Assembly (NCBI GenBank): GCA_017937845.1
Contig: JAGBCV010000001.1
Location: 1 to 59,302, forward strand
Origin: Clostridia bacterium
GTDB lineage: Bacteria > Bacillota > Clostridia > Oscillospirales > CAG-272
DNA length: 59,302 nucleotides
Reading direction: 5' to 3'
Numbering within the stretch: position 1 is the stretch's first letter; each line of letters starts with the position of its first letter. This document shows positions 41,775 through 50,030 of the stretch, piece after piece. The notes beneath the pieces were generated by a model. It saw nothing but the letters and a program-made list of their open reading frames with translations. It searched no databases and was not told where the DNA came from. A program made the translations under genes and the position numbers.

Positions 41775-42413
41775 TTATGCTTCTTCGTTTAACTTCTTTG
41801 CAAGATTACTGGAAAGAACGGCAAGCGAAGACGCCATATTTTCATTTTTTATGATAATATGCTCCGGGATATCTAAATGAGCCGGCGCAAAATTCCATAC
41901 GGCAAGAATACCTGCCTCGATCAGCGCATCACAAGCGGACTGCGCGTGCATCGCCGGTACGGTAATGATGCCGATATGTACTTTTGTCTTTTTACAAAAG
42001 TCCGAAAGCTCTGCCATAGAATAGATGGGCTTGCCCGATTCGGTCTTCCCTGTCTTCGACGGATCGGCGTCGAACGCAGCAAGGATATTGAGCCCCGAAT
42101 GGGAAAATCCTTCGTATCCAAGGAGCGCACAGCCGAGCTTTCCCGCGCCAATGATGATGGCGTTATTGACGTTATTATATCCGAGTACTTCCTCAATCTG
42201 CTTGATAAGCTCGCGGATATGATATCCTATCTTTGGTTTTCCGGAGGACGATACCGACGCAAGATCCTTGCGTACCTGTACTTCTCCGAAACCCAGCGCC
42301 AAAGCGATCGTCGTTGCGGAAATGCGGGCGGTGTCTTTGTCTTGGGACTTCAAATAGTCAAGATAAATGGGCAATCTTTGAATCGTCGCGACGGATATTT
42401 CATTTTGAGCCAT
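41775..42413 (-). CDS. rex: Redox-sensing transcriptional repressor Rex
   Basis: A 212-residue Rex. Residues 1-75 are a winged helix (ISATTIALALGFGEVQVRKD); the Rossmann domain follows with IIGAGKLGCALLGY and FDADPSK. Rex reads the NADH/NAD+ ratio and represses fermentative and respiratory genes when NAD+ is plentiful. The ATG at 42413 is six bases after GGAG; an upstream ATG at 42425 overlaps that site. It sits at the end of the succinate locus, whose flux depends on NADH, so regulation of that locus is plausible, though I found no canonical Rex box there. Confidence 0.95.
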   Translation of the reverse strand: MAQNEISVATIQRLPIYLDYLKSQDKDTARISATTIALALGFGEVQVRKDLASVSSSGKPKIGYHIRELIKQIEEVLGYNNVNNAIIIGAGKLGCALLGYEGFSHSGLNILAAFDADPSKTGKTESGKPIYSMAELSDFCKKTKVHIGIITVPAMHAQSACDALIEAGILAVWNFAPAHLDIPEHIIIKNENMASSLAVLSSNLAKKLNEEA

Positions 42414-42463
42414 AAAAATCTCCATAGCCGCCTTTGACGGCTTTCAAAAATTCTTTTTTGCAA

Positions 42464-42499
42464 CATCCAAACAGAGAGAGCGAGCCCTCCGTTTGGATG
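42464..42499. other. Hairpin between pckG and rex
   Basis: CATCCAAAC (42464-42472) pairs with GTTTGGATG (42491-42499). On the minus strand, where pckG needs a terminator, the stem is not followed by a U tract. On the plus strand it is followed by CTTTTGGTTT. It may be a poor terminator or an mRNA 3'-end stabiliser for pckG. Confidence 0.45.
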
Positions 42500-42536
42500 C
42501 TTTTGGTTTATGCGTATATTTTAAGCGATGTCAGAA

Positions 42537-44327
42537 TTAAGCAAGAGCTGCCTTGAGGTTTTCGAGCTGAGTTCTGAGTTCTGCGGGAAGCTTGTCGCCA
42601 AACTTCTTGTAGTGTTCTTCGATTTCAGCTGCTTCTTTTGTCCAAACATCCTTATCAACGGTAAGGATGGATTTGAGTGTTTCGATATCGAAGCCTTCGA
42701 GGTCTGTGAGGTCGATGTCTTCTGCCTTCGGAACGAAACCGATAGGTGTTTCAACAGCGTCAACCTTGCCTTCGCAACGAGCGAGGATCCAGTTAAGAAC
42801 TCTCATGTTGTCGCCAAAGCCCGGCCATACGAAGTTGCCTTCGTCGTCGGTACGGAACCAGTTAACGTTGAAGATCTTAGGAGCTTTGTCTCCGAGCTTT
42901 TCGCCCATATCGAGCCAGTGCTGGAAGTAGTCGCCCATGTGGTAGCCACAGAAAGGAAGCATTGCCATCGGGTCACGACGAACAACGCCGACTGCGCCGG
43001 CAGCAGCAGCGGTGGTTTCGGAAGCCATGGAGGAACCTACGAATACGCCGTTCTTCCAGTCCTTGGACTGATATACGAGCGGAGCGCATTTAGCACGACG
43101 ACCACCGAAGATGATCGCGGAGATCGGAACGCCTGCGCCCTTGTCAAATTCAGAGGAGATGCAGGGGCAGTTTACAGCGGGAGCTGTAAAACGAGAGTTC
43201 GGATGAGCAGCATAAGTGGACTTATCAGCTTTTACGAACATAGAGGGATTCCAAGGATTGCCCTTCCAATCAGTTGCGTTCTGAGGAGGATTCTTGTCAA
43301 GACCTTCCCACCAAACAGTGTTATCATCATTGTTGATAGCAACGTTTGTGAAGATGGTGTTCTTCTTTGTGGAAGCGAGAGCGTTGTAGTTGGAGTGTTC
43401 GTTGGTACCGGGAGCAACGCCAAAGAAGCCGTTTTCGGGATTGATGGCATAAAGTCTGCCGTCAGGACCGATGCGCATCCAAGCGATATCGTCGCCGACT
43501 GTCCATACCTTGTAGCCCTTTTCACGGAGATATGCGGGAGGAATCATCATTGCGAGGTTGGTCTTACCGCAAGCAGAGGGGAATGCAGCTGCAACGTACT
43601 TAACTTCGCCTTCGGGATTTTCTACGCCGAGGATAAGCATATGTTCAGCCATCCAGCCTTCTTTCCAGCCCTGGTAAGAAGCGATACGGAGAGCGAAGCA
43701 CTTTTTACCGAGAAGAACGTTACCGCCGTAAGCAGAGTTTACGGAGATGATGGTGTTGTCTTCGGGGAACTGGCAGATATATCTCTTTTCGGGGTCAACG
43801 TCGCATTTTGCGTGGAGACCTCTTACCCAGTCGTTGGAGTCGCCGAGAACGGTGAGAACTTCCTTGCCAACACGGGTCATGATCACCATGTTAAGAACAA
43901 CGTAGATGGAGTCGGTTACTTCGATACCTGCTTTTGCAAGAGGAGAACCGATAGGACCCATGGAGAAAGGAATGATATACATGGTTCTGCCCTTGTATGT
44001 GCCGCGCGCGATATCGTAAAGCTTAGCGTACATTTCCTTGGGGTCGCACCAGTTGTTTGTGGGACCTGCGTTTTCTTTTTCTCTGGAGCAGATGAAGGTT
44101 CTGTCTTCAACACGAGCAACGTCGTTGGGTTTTGTTCTGTGGTAGTAGCAACCGGGGAGCTTTTCTTCGTTGAGTTTGATCATTTCGCCGGTGGAAACAG
44201 CTTCTGCACGGAGTGCTTCGAGCTGTTCTTCGCTGCCATCGATAACAACAACGTTATCGGGGGTGAGAAGAGCTTTCATGTCTTCGATCCAAGCGAGAAC
44301 GGTGGGATTGGTAGTAAATCTGTTCAT
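42537..44327 (-). CDS. pckG: Phosphoenolpyruvate carboxykinase (GTP)
   Basis: A 596-residue GTP-type PEPCK. FPSACGKTNLAMM is the P-loop (kinase-1a) with the reactive cysteine, VGDDIAWM is kinase-2, and HPNSRFTAPAVNCP and GVAPGTNEHSNYNA are family blocks. In fermentative anaerobes it runs in the carboxylating direction, PEP plus CO2 plus GDP to oxaloacetate plus GTP. That fits its place beside malate dehydrogenase, fumarase and fumarate reductase. It lies 124 bp downstream of frdA, with a hairpin in the gap. Confidence 0.96.
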   Translation of the reverse strand: MNRFTTNPTVLAWIEDMKALLTPDNVVVIDGSEEQLEALRAEAVSTGEMIKLNEEKLPGCYYHRTKPNDVARVEDRTFICSREKENAGPTNNWCDPKEMYAKLYDIARGTYKGRTMYIIPFSMGPIGSPLAKAGIEVTDSIYVVLNMVIMTRVGKEVLTVLGDSNDWVRGLHAKCDVDPEKRYICQFPEDNTIISVNSAYGGNVLLGKKCFALRIASYQGWKEGWMAEHMLILGVENPEGEVKYVAAAFPSACGKTNLAMMIPPAYLREKGYKVWTVGDDIAWMRIGPDGRLYAINPENGFFGVAPGTNEHSNYNALASTKKNTIFTNVAINNDDNTVWWEGLDKNPPQNATDWKGNPWNPSMFVKADKSTYAAHPNSRFTAPAVNCPCISSEFDKGAGVPISAIIFGGRRAKCAPLVYQSKDWKNGVFVGSSMASETTAAAAGAVGVVRRDPMAMLPFCGYHMGDYFQHWLDMGEKLGDKAPKIFNVNWFRTDDEGNFVWPGFGDNMRVLNWILARCEGKVDAVETPIGFVPKAEDIDLTDLEGFDIETLKSILTVDKDVWTKEAAEIEEHYKKFGDKLPAELRTQLENLKAALA

Positions 44328-44382
44328 TTGTAATCTATCCTTTCAAAATAAAATTACGAAAAATATATACATAAACTTTCCA

Positions 44383-44433
44383 AACATCCTTGCGTCTCCC
44401 CAAAGTCGCGAGCGGAAGATCGCGAAGGATGTT
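44383..44433 (-). promoter_or_regulatory. Leader hairpin upstream of pckG
   Basis: AACATCCTTGCG (44383-44394) pairs with CGC-GAAGGATGTT (44421-44433) with one bulge. It lies between frdA and pckG and is not followed by a U tract in the direction of transcription. It may separate or differentially stabilise the frd and pck parts of the message. Confidence 0.45.
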
Positions 44434-44451
44434 CAAAAAGTATTGTATCCA

Positions 44452-46065
44452 TTATTTTGCTTCAAATTTGGGGTTTCCATGTGTGTAGGTCGGGAGAAGC
44501 TTCGGAGAAACGGCATCGGTTTCAAGACCTGCTTCTTTGCGTTTAGCATCAAATGCGTCCATATGAGCCAAAGTAAGCGCGCCTACGTTTACGGATTTTG
44601 CCTTTGCAGCAGCGGCTTTACCTGCATCTCTGCCGAATACGATGATATCAAGGAGGGAGTTACCCATCAGACGGTTGCGTCCGTGGATACCGCCAACGAC
44701 TTCGCCTGCGGCGAAGAGGTTCTCAACCTTGGTCATGCAGTCAGCGTCAATGTCAAGACCGCCGTTCTGATAGTGAAGCGTGGGATATACGAGGATCGGT
44801 TCCTTGCGGATATCGATGCCGTATTTGCCGAACATACGAAGCATAGCGGGGATTCTCTTTTCGATGGTGCCTTCGCCATTCTTGAGTTCGATCATAGGAG
44901 TATCGAGCCATACGCCGACGCCGTCGGAGGTTTCGATACCCTTGCCTCTTGCGTTGCATTCACGAATGATGGAAGCCGCGGATACGTCACGGGTTTCCAG
45001 CGGGTGCATGAATACTTCGCCGTCAGCATTGACAAGCTTCGCACCGATGGAACGAACCTTTTCGGTAACGAGCGCACCGAAGATCTGTTCGGGATATGCC
45101 GCGCCTGTCGGGTGATACTGAAGCGTGTCCGCATAGAGGAGCTTTGCTCCTACGCGATAACCGAGAACAAGACCGTCTGCGGTTGCGCCGTAGTGGTTGG
45201 AGGTCGGGAAGCCCTGGTAGTGAAGACGACCTGCACCGCCTGTTGCGAGGATAACGGTCTTAGCCTTTGCTACGAGGAGTTCCTTGGTTTCCATATTCAT
45301 CAAAACCGCACCTGCGCAGTTGCCGTTTTCATCGAGGATGAGTTCGACAGCGGCTGTGAAGTCGATAACCGGAATACCGCGGTTGATGACTTCATCGCGG
45401 AGAGTTCTCATGATCTCAGCGCCGGAGTAGTCCTTTGCGGCGTGCATTCTCTTACGGGATGTACCGCCGCCGTGGGTGGTAACCATGGTGCCGTCTTCGG
45501 TCTTATCAAATTCAACACCGAGGTTATTGAGCCACTGGATCGCTTCGGGAGCTTCATTAACAAGTTTATAGAGAAGCTCGGGCTTTGCGGCGAAATGTCC
45601 GCCGCCGAAAGCGTCGAGATAGTGAATTGCGGGAGAGTCGTTGGGTTTGTCAGCAGCCTGGATACCGCCTTCTGCCATCATGGTGTTTGCGTCGCCAATA
45701 CGGAGCTTGGTAACGATCATAGCGGAAGCGCCTGCTTCGTTTGCTTCGATCGCCGCGGAAGCACCTGCACCGCCGCCGCCGATGATCAAAACGTCGGTTT
45801 CGTAGTCGACCTTGGTAAGGTCAACGTCAGACGCAGAGATACGGCTGTTTGCCTGCAAGAGCTCGCAAAGTTCGGTCGGAACCTTTTCGCCCTTGTTTTC
45901 ACCGATGGAGAGAACCGCAAATTCATTCTGTTTATAGTCGGGATGAAATTCAGCGAGAAGCGCTTCTTTTTCATCAGCAGTCATTCTGCGAGGTTCCATT
46001 TCCGCATTCGCAACGCGATTTGCGGCAACCTTTTTCATGGATTCCAGCATTTTCTCATTATACAT
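44452..46065 (-). CDS. frdA: Soluble fumarate reductase flavoprotein subunit (FrdA/SdhA-like)
   Basis: A 537-residue FAD protein. An unusual N-terminal extension of about 85 residues precedes TDVLIIGGGGAGASAAIEA (90-108). GDANTMMAEGGIQAA (125-138) is the second flavin segment; Asn127 replaces the histidine that covalently holds FAD in membrane SdhA/FrdA, so FAD should be non-covalent. Active-site candidates are His318 (HPTG), Arg338 (TEKVRS), His431 (LHYQNGG) and Arg463 or 465 (GGIHGRNRLMG). It should reduce fumarate to succinate with electrons from FrdB. An L-aspartate oxidase was considered, but the FrdB partner gene argues against it. Confidence 0.85.
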   Translation of the reverse strand: MYNEKMLESMKKVAANRVANAEMEPRRMTADEKEALLAEFHPDYKQNEFAVLSIGENKGEKVPTELCELLQANSRISASDVDLTKVDYETDVLIIGGGGAGASAAIEANEAGASAMIVTKLRIGDANTMMAEGGIQAADKPNDSPAIHYLDAFGGGHFAAKPELLYKLVNEAPEAIQWLNNLGVEFDKTEDGTMVTTHGGGTSRKRMHAAKDYSGAEIMRTLRDEVINRGIPVIDFTAAVELILDENGNCAGAVLMNMETKELLVAKAKTVILATGGAGRLHYQGFPTSNHYGATADGLVLGYRVGAKLLYADTLQYHPTGAAYPEQIFGALVTEKVRSIGAKLVNADGEVFMHPLETRDVSAASIIRECNARGKGIETSDGVGVWLDTPMIELKNGEGTIEKRIPAMLRMFGKYGIDIRKEPILVYPTLHYQNGGLDIDADCMTKVENLFAAGEVVGGIHGRNRLMGNSLLDIIVFGRDAGKAAAAKAKSVNVGALTLAHMDAFDAKRKEAGLETDAVSPKLLPTYTHGNPKFEAK

Positions 46066-46079
46066 AAAATCGGTCCTCC

Positions 46080-46754
46080 TTATTTTTCGATCTCTCTATT
46101 GTTATAGAGTTCTTTCATTTCGGAAATCGGTTTCTGCATCAAAGCCTCCAAGAGCTCCTGGAAGGTACCGTCTTTGATCTCCTGAACGCGATCTTCGAGA
46201 TGAGCCGATTTCGGTGCAAGATATTTGCCGTTGAGACGTCTTGCAAGGAGAGCGACCTGCGGATGAGAAATACCGGCGGGACAACGGGAAGAGCATACGC
46301 CGCACATAACGCAGTCAAAGGATTCTTCCGCGCACTTTTCGTATTCGCCTCTCTGTGCGAACGCGATGTACTGCATAACGTTAAGACCCTGTGTGCAAGC
46401 TTTTGTGCAGGCATTGCAACCGATACAGCTGTAAATTTCGGGGTAAAGCTGCATCATGATCTGTTCTGTCGGTTTGATTTTTTCCATGTCGTAGACCTTC
46501 TTTTCGAGGGGGAAGAAAGGAAGGGTCGCAACATACATATCGTTTTCAACCTTGGTCTGGCAAGCAAGGCAGGACTGAAGCTCGCTCTGACCCTTGATTC
46601 TGTAGATCGTAGCGCACGCGCCACAGAAGCCGTTACGGCAACCGCAACCGCGAACGAGCTGATAGCCTGCATATTCCATCGCACCCATGATGGTGAGGTT
46701 GGACGGAACTTCATACTTTTTGCCAAAGAGATAGACATTCACCATATTTTCCAT
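46080..46754 (-). CDS. frdB: Fumarate reductase iron-sulfur subunit (FrdB-like)
   Basis: A 224-residue protein. The N-terminal [2Fe-2S] domain has cysteines 39, 44, 47 and 62 or 65 (GCGCRNGFCGAC..CLAC). Two complete CxxCxxCxxxC motifs follow: 110, 113, 116, 120 and 148, 151, 154, 158. Quinone-linked FrdB/SdhB proteins carry a [3Fe-4S] centre in the last position, so a second [4Fe-4S] here and the absence of any frdC/frdD anchor indicate a cytosolic enzyme fed by another protein. It is shorter than the archaeal thiol:fumarate reductase TfrB, which has an added HdrB-like domain; here a separate hdrB is present. Confidence 0.88.
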   Translation of the reverse strand: MENMVNVYLFGKKYEVPSNLTIMGAMEYAGYQLVRGCGCRNGFCGACATIYRIKGQSELQSCLACQTKVENDMYVATLPFFPLEKKVYDMEKIKPTEQIMMQLYPEIYSCIGCNACTKACTQGLNVMQYIAFAQRGEYEKCAEESFDCVMCGVCSSRCPAGISHPQVALLARRLNGKYLAPKSAHLEDRVQEIKDGTFQELLEALMQKPISEMKELYNNREIEK

Positions 46755-46778
46755 TTCAAATGATCCTCCGTTTCAAGA

Positions 46779-47609
46779 TTAGTATTCATCCGGAAGCTCG
46801 GAAAGTTCATCCATCCGGAATACGGGACCGTCTTTGCAGACGTACTTGGAACCGATGTTGCATCTACCGCATTTACCGATACCGCATTTCATCTTGAGTT
46901 CCATGGTTGTGAAGATCTGCTTTTCATCAAAACCGCATTCCTTGAGGCCTGCAAGGGTGAACTTGATCATGATAGGAGGTCCGCACATGATAACGGTTTT
47001 GTCTGTGGAGAAATTCAGTTCCTTAACGTAGTTCGGAACAAAGCCAACGTGTCCGTCCCAGTTTTCCTGTTCACGGTCGATGGTGAGATGTACGTTTACG
47101 TCTTTTTCGTCGGGGTTCATCCATTCGCTGACGATCTCATCATAGAATGCGAGGTCTTCCTTGGAACGGGAGCCGTATACGATGTCGATCTTACCGTAAC
47201 GATCGCGGTAATGACGGCAGTAGTTGATAACGGAACGAACGGGCGCAAGACCTACACCGCCGGCAATGATGAGAAGATCCTTGCCAACGAAAGCGTCGTC
47301 TACGGGGAAAGCGTTACCGTAAGGACCGCGAACGGTGATTTCCTGACCGGGTTCGAGCATATGGAGCCAAGTGGTAAGGCAACCGCATTTTTTGATTTCA
47401 AATTCCATGTAATCTTCGTTTGTGGGAGAAGATGTGATGGAGAACATCGCTTCACCGATGCCGGGGAGAGATACCATCGCACACTGACCGGGCTTATGGA
47501 TGAAAGGCTTTTTGCCGTCTCTGCCGACAACGCGGAAGTTTTTGATATCGGGGGTGTCAAGCTTCACTTCGGTAATGACACCGACTACGGGAATAAGAGT
47601 TTCGTTCAT
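46779..47609 (-). CDS. flxA: FlxA-like FAD/NAD(P)H oxidoreductase subunit
   Basis: A 276-residue ferredoxin-NADP reductase-fold protein. A flavin-binding barrel (FSITSSPTN) is followed by the NAD loop IIAGGVGLAPVRS and the conserved MCGPP. A C-terminal four-cysteine cluster (KCGIGKCGRCNIGSKYVC) is typical of the HydG/AsrB/FlxA group. It is the probable NADH entry point of the Flx-Hdr complex. It overlaps flxB by ATGA and precedes frdB by 24 bp. Gene name by analogy with Desulfovibrio flxABCD-hdrABC. Confidence 0.87.
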   Translation of the reverse strand: MNETLIPVVGVITEVKLDTPDIKNFRVVGRDGKKPFIHKPGQCAMVSLPGIGEAMFSITSSPTNEDYMEFEIKKCGCLTTWLHMLEPGQEITVRGPYGNAFPVDDAFVGKDLLIIAGGVGLAPVRSVINYCRHYRDRYGKIDIVYGSRSKEDLAFYDEIVSEWMNPDEKDVNVHLTIDREQENWDGHVGFVPNYVKELNFSTDKTVIMCGPPIMIKFTLAGLKECGFDEKQIFTTMELKMKCGIGKCGRCNIGSKYVCKDGPVFRMDELSELPDEY

Positions 47610-48637
47610 TTTCCTTCATCCTCCTTTGCAAGTGTTCTCATAACTTTGACGATATTCATCGAGATGGGGCATTTTTCAACGCATCTGCCGCAGCCGACAC
47701 AGCCGAAGATGCCTTCGTTGTTTTCGGGATAGTAAACGAGCTTATGCATGAAGCGCTGACGGAAGCGTTCCTTCTGAGAAAGTCTGGGGTTGCCGTGCGC
47801 CATCTTGGTAAAGTCGGAGTACATGCAGCTATCCCAGCAACGGAAACGGTCGATGCCGTGACCCGTGTCGAAGTCGCGGATATCGTAGCACTGGCAGGTC
47901 GGGCAAACGAACGTACAAGTGCCGCATCCAAGACATGCTTCGGAAAGTTCAGCCCATTCGGGAGATTTGAAGTACTGCTCGGTCTTGCCGCCGCCGAAAG
48001 CCTCTGTCTTGAGGTTCTGGATCGGGAGCTTTGCAAGGATCTCCTTGGTAGCCGCCTTCTGTGCTTCCACAGCAGTATCATCGCTTTCAGTCGCAAGCGC
48101 CTTGATCACGTCAACGAAAGCATTACCCTTTTCGGTATTTGCGTTGAAGTAAACAGCATCTTCCGTCATCCAAGCGGAAACGTCGCCTGCGGGAGCGGTC
48201 GGATCGATACCGAAGGTCTGGCAGAAGCAGGTCTCAGCGGGCTTGGAGCAAGCGAGAGTGACAACTGTGCCGTGTTCGCGGCGGTTCTTATAGTAAGTAT
48301 CAACAGGTTCTGCGAGGAATACACGGTCGAGGATATCAAAGCTTCTGCAATCGCAAGCGCGAACGCCGAAAATAACGAAATCTTCGGTCTCGGTGCGAGG
48401 GTCGATGATATCGATCTTCTTGCCTGTCTTCTTAAAGCTTACGAGGTCTTCTGTCTGGGGGAAGAAGAAGTCCTTGGCACTGCGAGAAGTCTTGAGCTTA
48501 TCGGACATTTTCATGCCGTTTTCCCATTTTTTGAACTGTGCAATGCCTGCCGTTGCATCGGTAGGAATGTAAAGTGTTTCTTTTTCAGCGATGAGCGCGA
48601 AAAGCTCGTCGAGCTGAGAGCGGAGAATCTTAAGCAT
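47606..48637 (-). CDS. flxB: FlxB-like 4Fe-4S dicluster protein
   Basis: A 343-residue protein of the AsrA/HydB type. Residues 1-220 form the family's alpha/beta domain with extra cysteines (GVRACDCRSFDIL, ACSKPAETCFCQTFG). Two 4Fe-4S motifs follow (CLGCGTCTFVCP and CVGCGRCVEKCP) with a cysteine-rich link (CQCYDI, RCWDSC). It should pass electrons between FlxA and the rest of the complex. It overlaps flxC by one base (TAATG) and flxA by four. Confidence 0.85.
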   Translation of the reverse strand: MLKILRSQLDELFALIAEKETLYIPTDATAGIAQFKKWENGMKMSDKLKTSRSAKDFFFPQTEDLVSFKKTGKKIDIIDPRTETEDFVIFGVRACDCRSFDILDRVFLAEPVDTYYKNRREHGTVVTLACSKPAETCFCQTFGIDPTAPAGDVSAWMTEDAVYFNANTEKGNAFVDVIKALATESDDTAVEAQKAATKEILAKLPIQNLKTEAFGGGKTEQYFKSPEWAELSEACLGCGTCTFVCPTCQCYDIRDFDTGHGIDRFRCWDSCMYSDFTKMAHGNPRLSQKERFRQRFMHKLVYYPENNEGIFGCVGCGRCVEKCPISMNIVKVMRTLAKEDEGK

Positions 48638-49608
48638 TATACTTTACCTCCTTTTGCAACGATATCGGGTTCCACGTCTTCTTTTGTGAAGTTTGTGAGA
48701 GGTGCTCTCTGACCAACCTCTTCACCTGCCTGATATGTGCCGTAGAACTTATTGATATCGCCGATAAATTTACGGTTGAGGAGGTGGAGCGGAATGTGCT
48801 GAGGGCAAACTCTGGAGCATTCGCCGCAGTCTGTGCAACGACCTGCAACGTGGAATGCGCGAATGATATGGAACATATTTTCTTCAAATGTATCCTTTGC
48901 CGCCTTCTGGTCAACACCGGAATTGGGGTTATCAAAGATACAGGTTTCGCAAGTACAAGCGGGGCAAGCGTTACGGCAAGCGTTGCAACGGATGCAGCGG
49001 GAAAGCTCGCCGCGCCAGAATTCAAAGCGTTCTTCGGGAGTCATCGCTTCGAGCTTGGCTACCTCGTCAAAGCGTTCATTTTCCATGACTTCGCCTTCAA
49101 AGCCCATGAGCTCATCATAGATGGGGTGCTTCTTGCTCTTGCAGTTCAGACATCTTTCGGATGTAACTTCATATTTTGCGTATGTTTTGTCGCCGTAGAG
49201 GGTATGAACGTGTACGTCGCCATCTTCGGATTTGATGGAAAGGATACCGGTCATGCCGTCTGCTTTGATCTTTTCCACGTCGATCTTACCGTAGGAAGGC
49301 ACACCGATGAGGTAGAGCGCTTCTCTGTTCACTCTATGCTCTGTGATGAGCTGAGTCATGCTGTAAGAATCGCAGGGCTTCAGGAAAACGAGGGTCTTGG
49401 TGTCGTTTTTCTGATGCTGGAATGTAAATTTAGAAAGGTTCGGTCCGCAGAAATCGTCATATACGAAATCGTGATCGATCTCTTCTGCGCTTTCAAAGAG
49501 CGCAGGGGTGATATCATAATCAAATTCGTTTTTCTTCCAACCGATGACTCTTGTTACTTCACCGGAGGCGAGGAGCTCTTTCGCTCTTGCTTTCATCATT
49601 TCTTGCAT
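48637..49608 (-). CDS. flxC: FlxC-like iron-sulfur protein
   Basis: A 323-residue iron-sulfur protein. The central FLKPCDSYSMTQLI and RCLNCKSKKHP parts resemble F420-hydrogenase beta-type or FlxC proteins. Two C-terminal cluster motifs follow: CIRCNACRNACPACTC and CTDCGECSRVCP. It lies between flxD and flxB and overlaps both genes, as expected for stoichiometric subunits. Its exact electron-transfer position is unknown. Confidence 0.82.
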   Translation of the reverse strand: MQEMMKARAKELLASGEVTRVIGWKKNEFDYDITPALFESAEEIDHDFVYDDFCGPNLSKFTFQHQKNDTKTLVFLKPCDSYSMTQLITEHRVNREALYLIGVPSYGKIDVEKIKADGMTGILSIKSEDGDVHVHTLYGDKTYAKYEVTSERCLNCKSKKHPIYDELMGFEGEVMENERFDEVAKLEAMTPEERFEFWRGELSRCIRCNACRNACPACTCETCIFDNPNSGVDQKAAKDTFEENMFHIIRAFHVAGRCTDCGECSRVCPQHIPLHLLNRKFIGDINKFYGTYQAGEEVGQRAPLTNFTKEDVEPDIVAKGGKV

Positions 49609-50030
49609 CTGAGGTCCTCCAATCTCTTGTTTTCACCGAGTTCGGTAACGGTCTTAACAAAGTCATTCATTACGGTTGCAAATTTTGCGCCTTCAGCGGC
49701 GGAAACCCATTCAACACGGGTGCGTTCCTTTTCGATGCCGAGGTAATCGAGCATGGAGAAAAGAAGTGTCATACGGCGTCTTGCGTAGTAGTTACCCGTT
49801 GTATAGTGGCAGTCACCGGGGTGGCAACCGCAAAGGATAACGCCGTCAGCACCGCGCTGGAAAGCGCGGAGGATAAAGAGCGGATTTACACGGCAGGAGC
49901 AAGGAACGCGGATGATCTTAACGTCCGCAGGATAGTTGAGGCGGTTCGTACCCGCAAGGTCAGCGCCTGCATAAGAGCACCAGTTGCAGCAAAAAGCAAC
50001 GATTTTCGGCTTAAATTCATTCATCGACAT
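49596..50030 (-). CDS. flxD: FlxD / MvhD-like [2Fe-2S] protein
   Basis: A 144-residue MvhD-family protein. FCCNWCSYAGAD at residues 13-24, VPCSCRV and GCHPGDCHY supply the five conserved cysteines around a [2Fe-2S] cluster. MvhD connects a hydrogenase or NADH module to HdrA; here it must connect FlxABC to HdrA, and it lies between those genes, overlapping each by 10-13 bp. Confidence 0.93.
   Translation of the reverse strand: MSMNEFKPKIVAFCCNWCSYAGADLAGTNRLNYPADVKIIRVPCSCRVNPLFILRAFQRGADGVILCGCHPGDCHYTTGNYYARRRMTLLFSMLDYLGIEKERTRVEWVSAAEGAKFATVMNDFVKTVTELGENKRLEDLRCKK

Noticed and set aside
44452..46065. L-aspartate oxidase (NadB) for the flavoprotein
   Set aside because: The Asn at the flavin site is NadB-like, but an FrdB-type iron-sulfur partner is adjacent, nadA and nadC are absent, and the RGEG motif of NadB is missing.
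42528..46107. Long plus-strand frames opposite pckG and frdA
   Set aside because: Both minus-strand proteins show complete catalytic motifs. The antisense frames are codon-bias artefacts.
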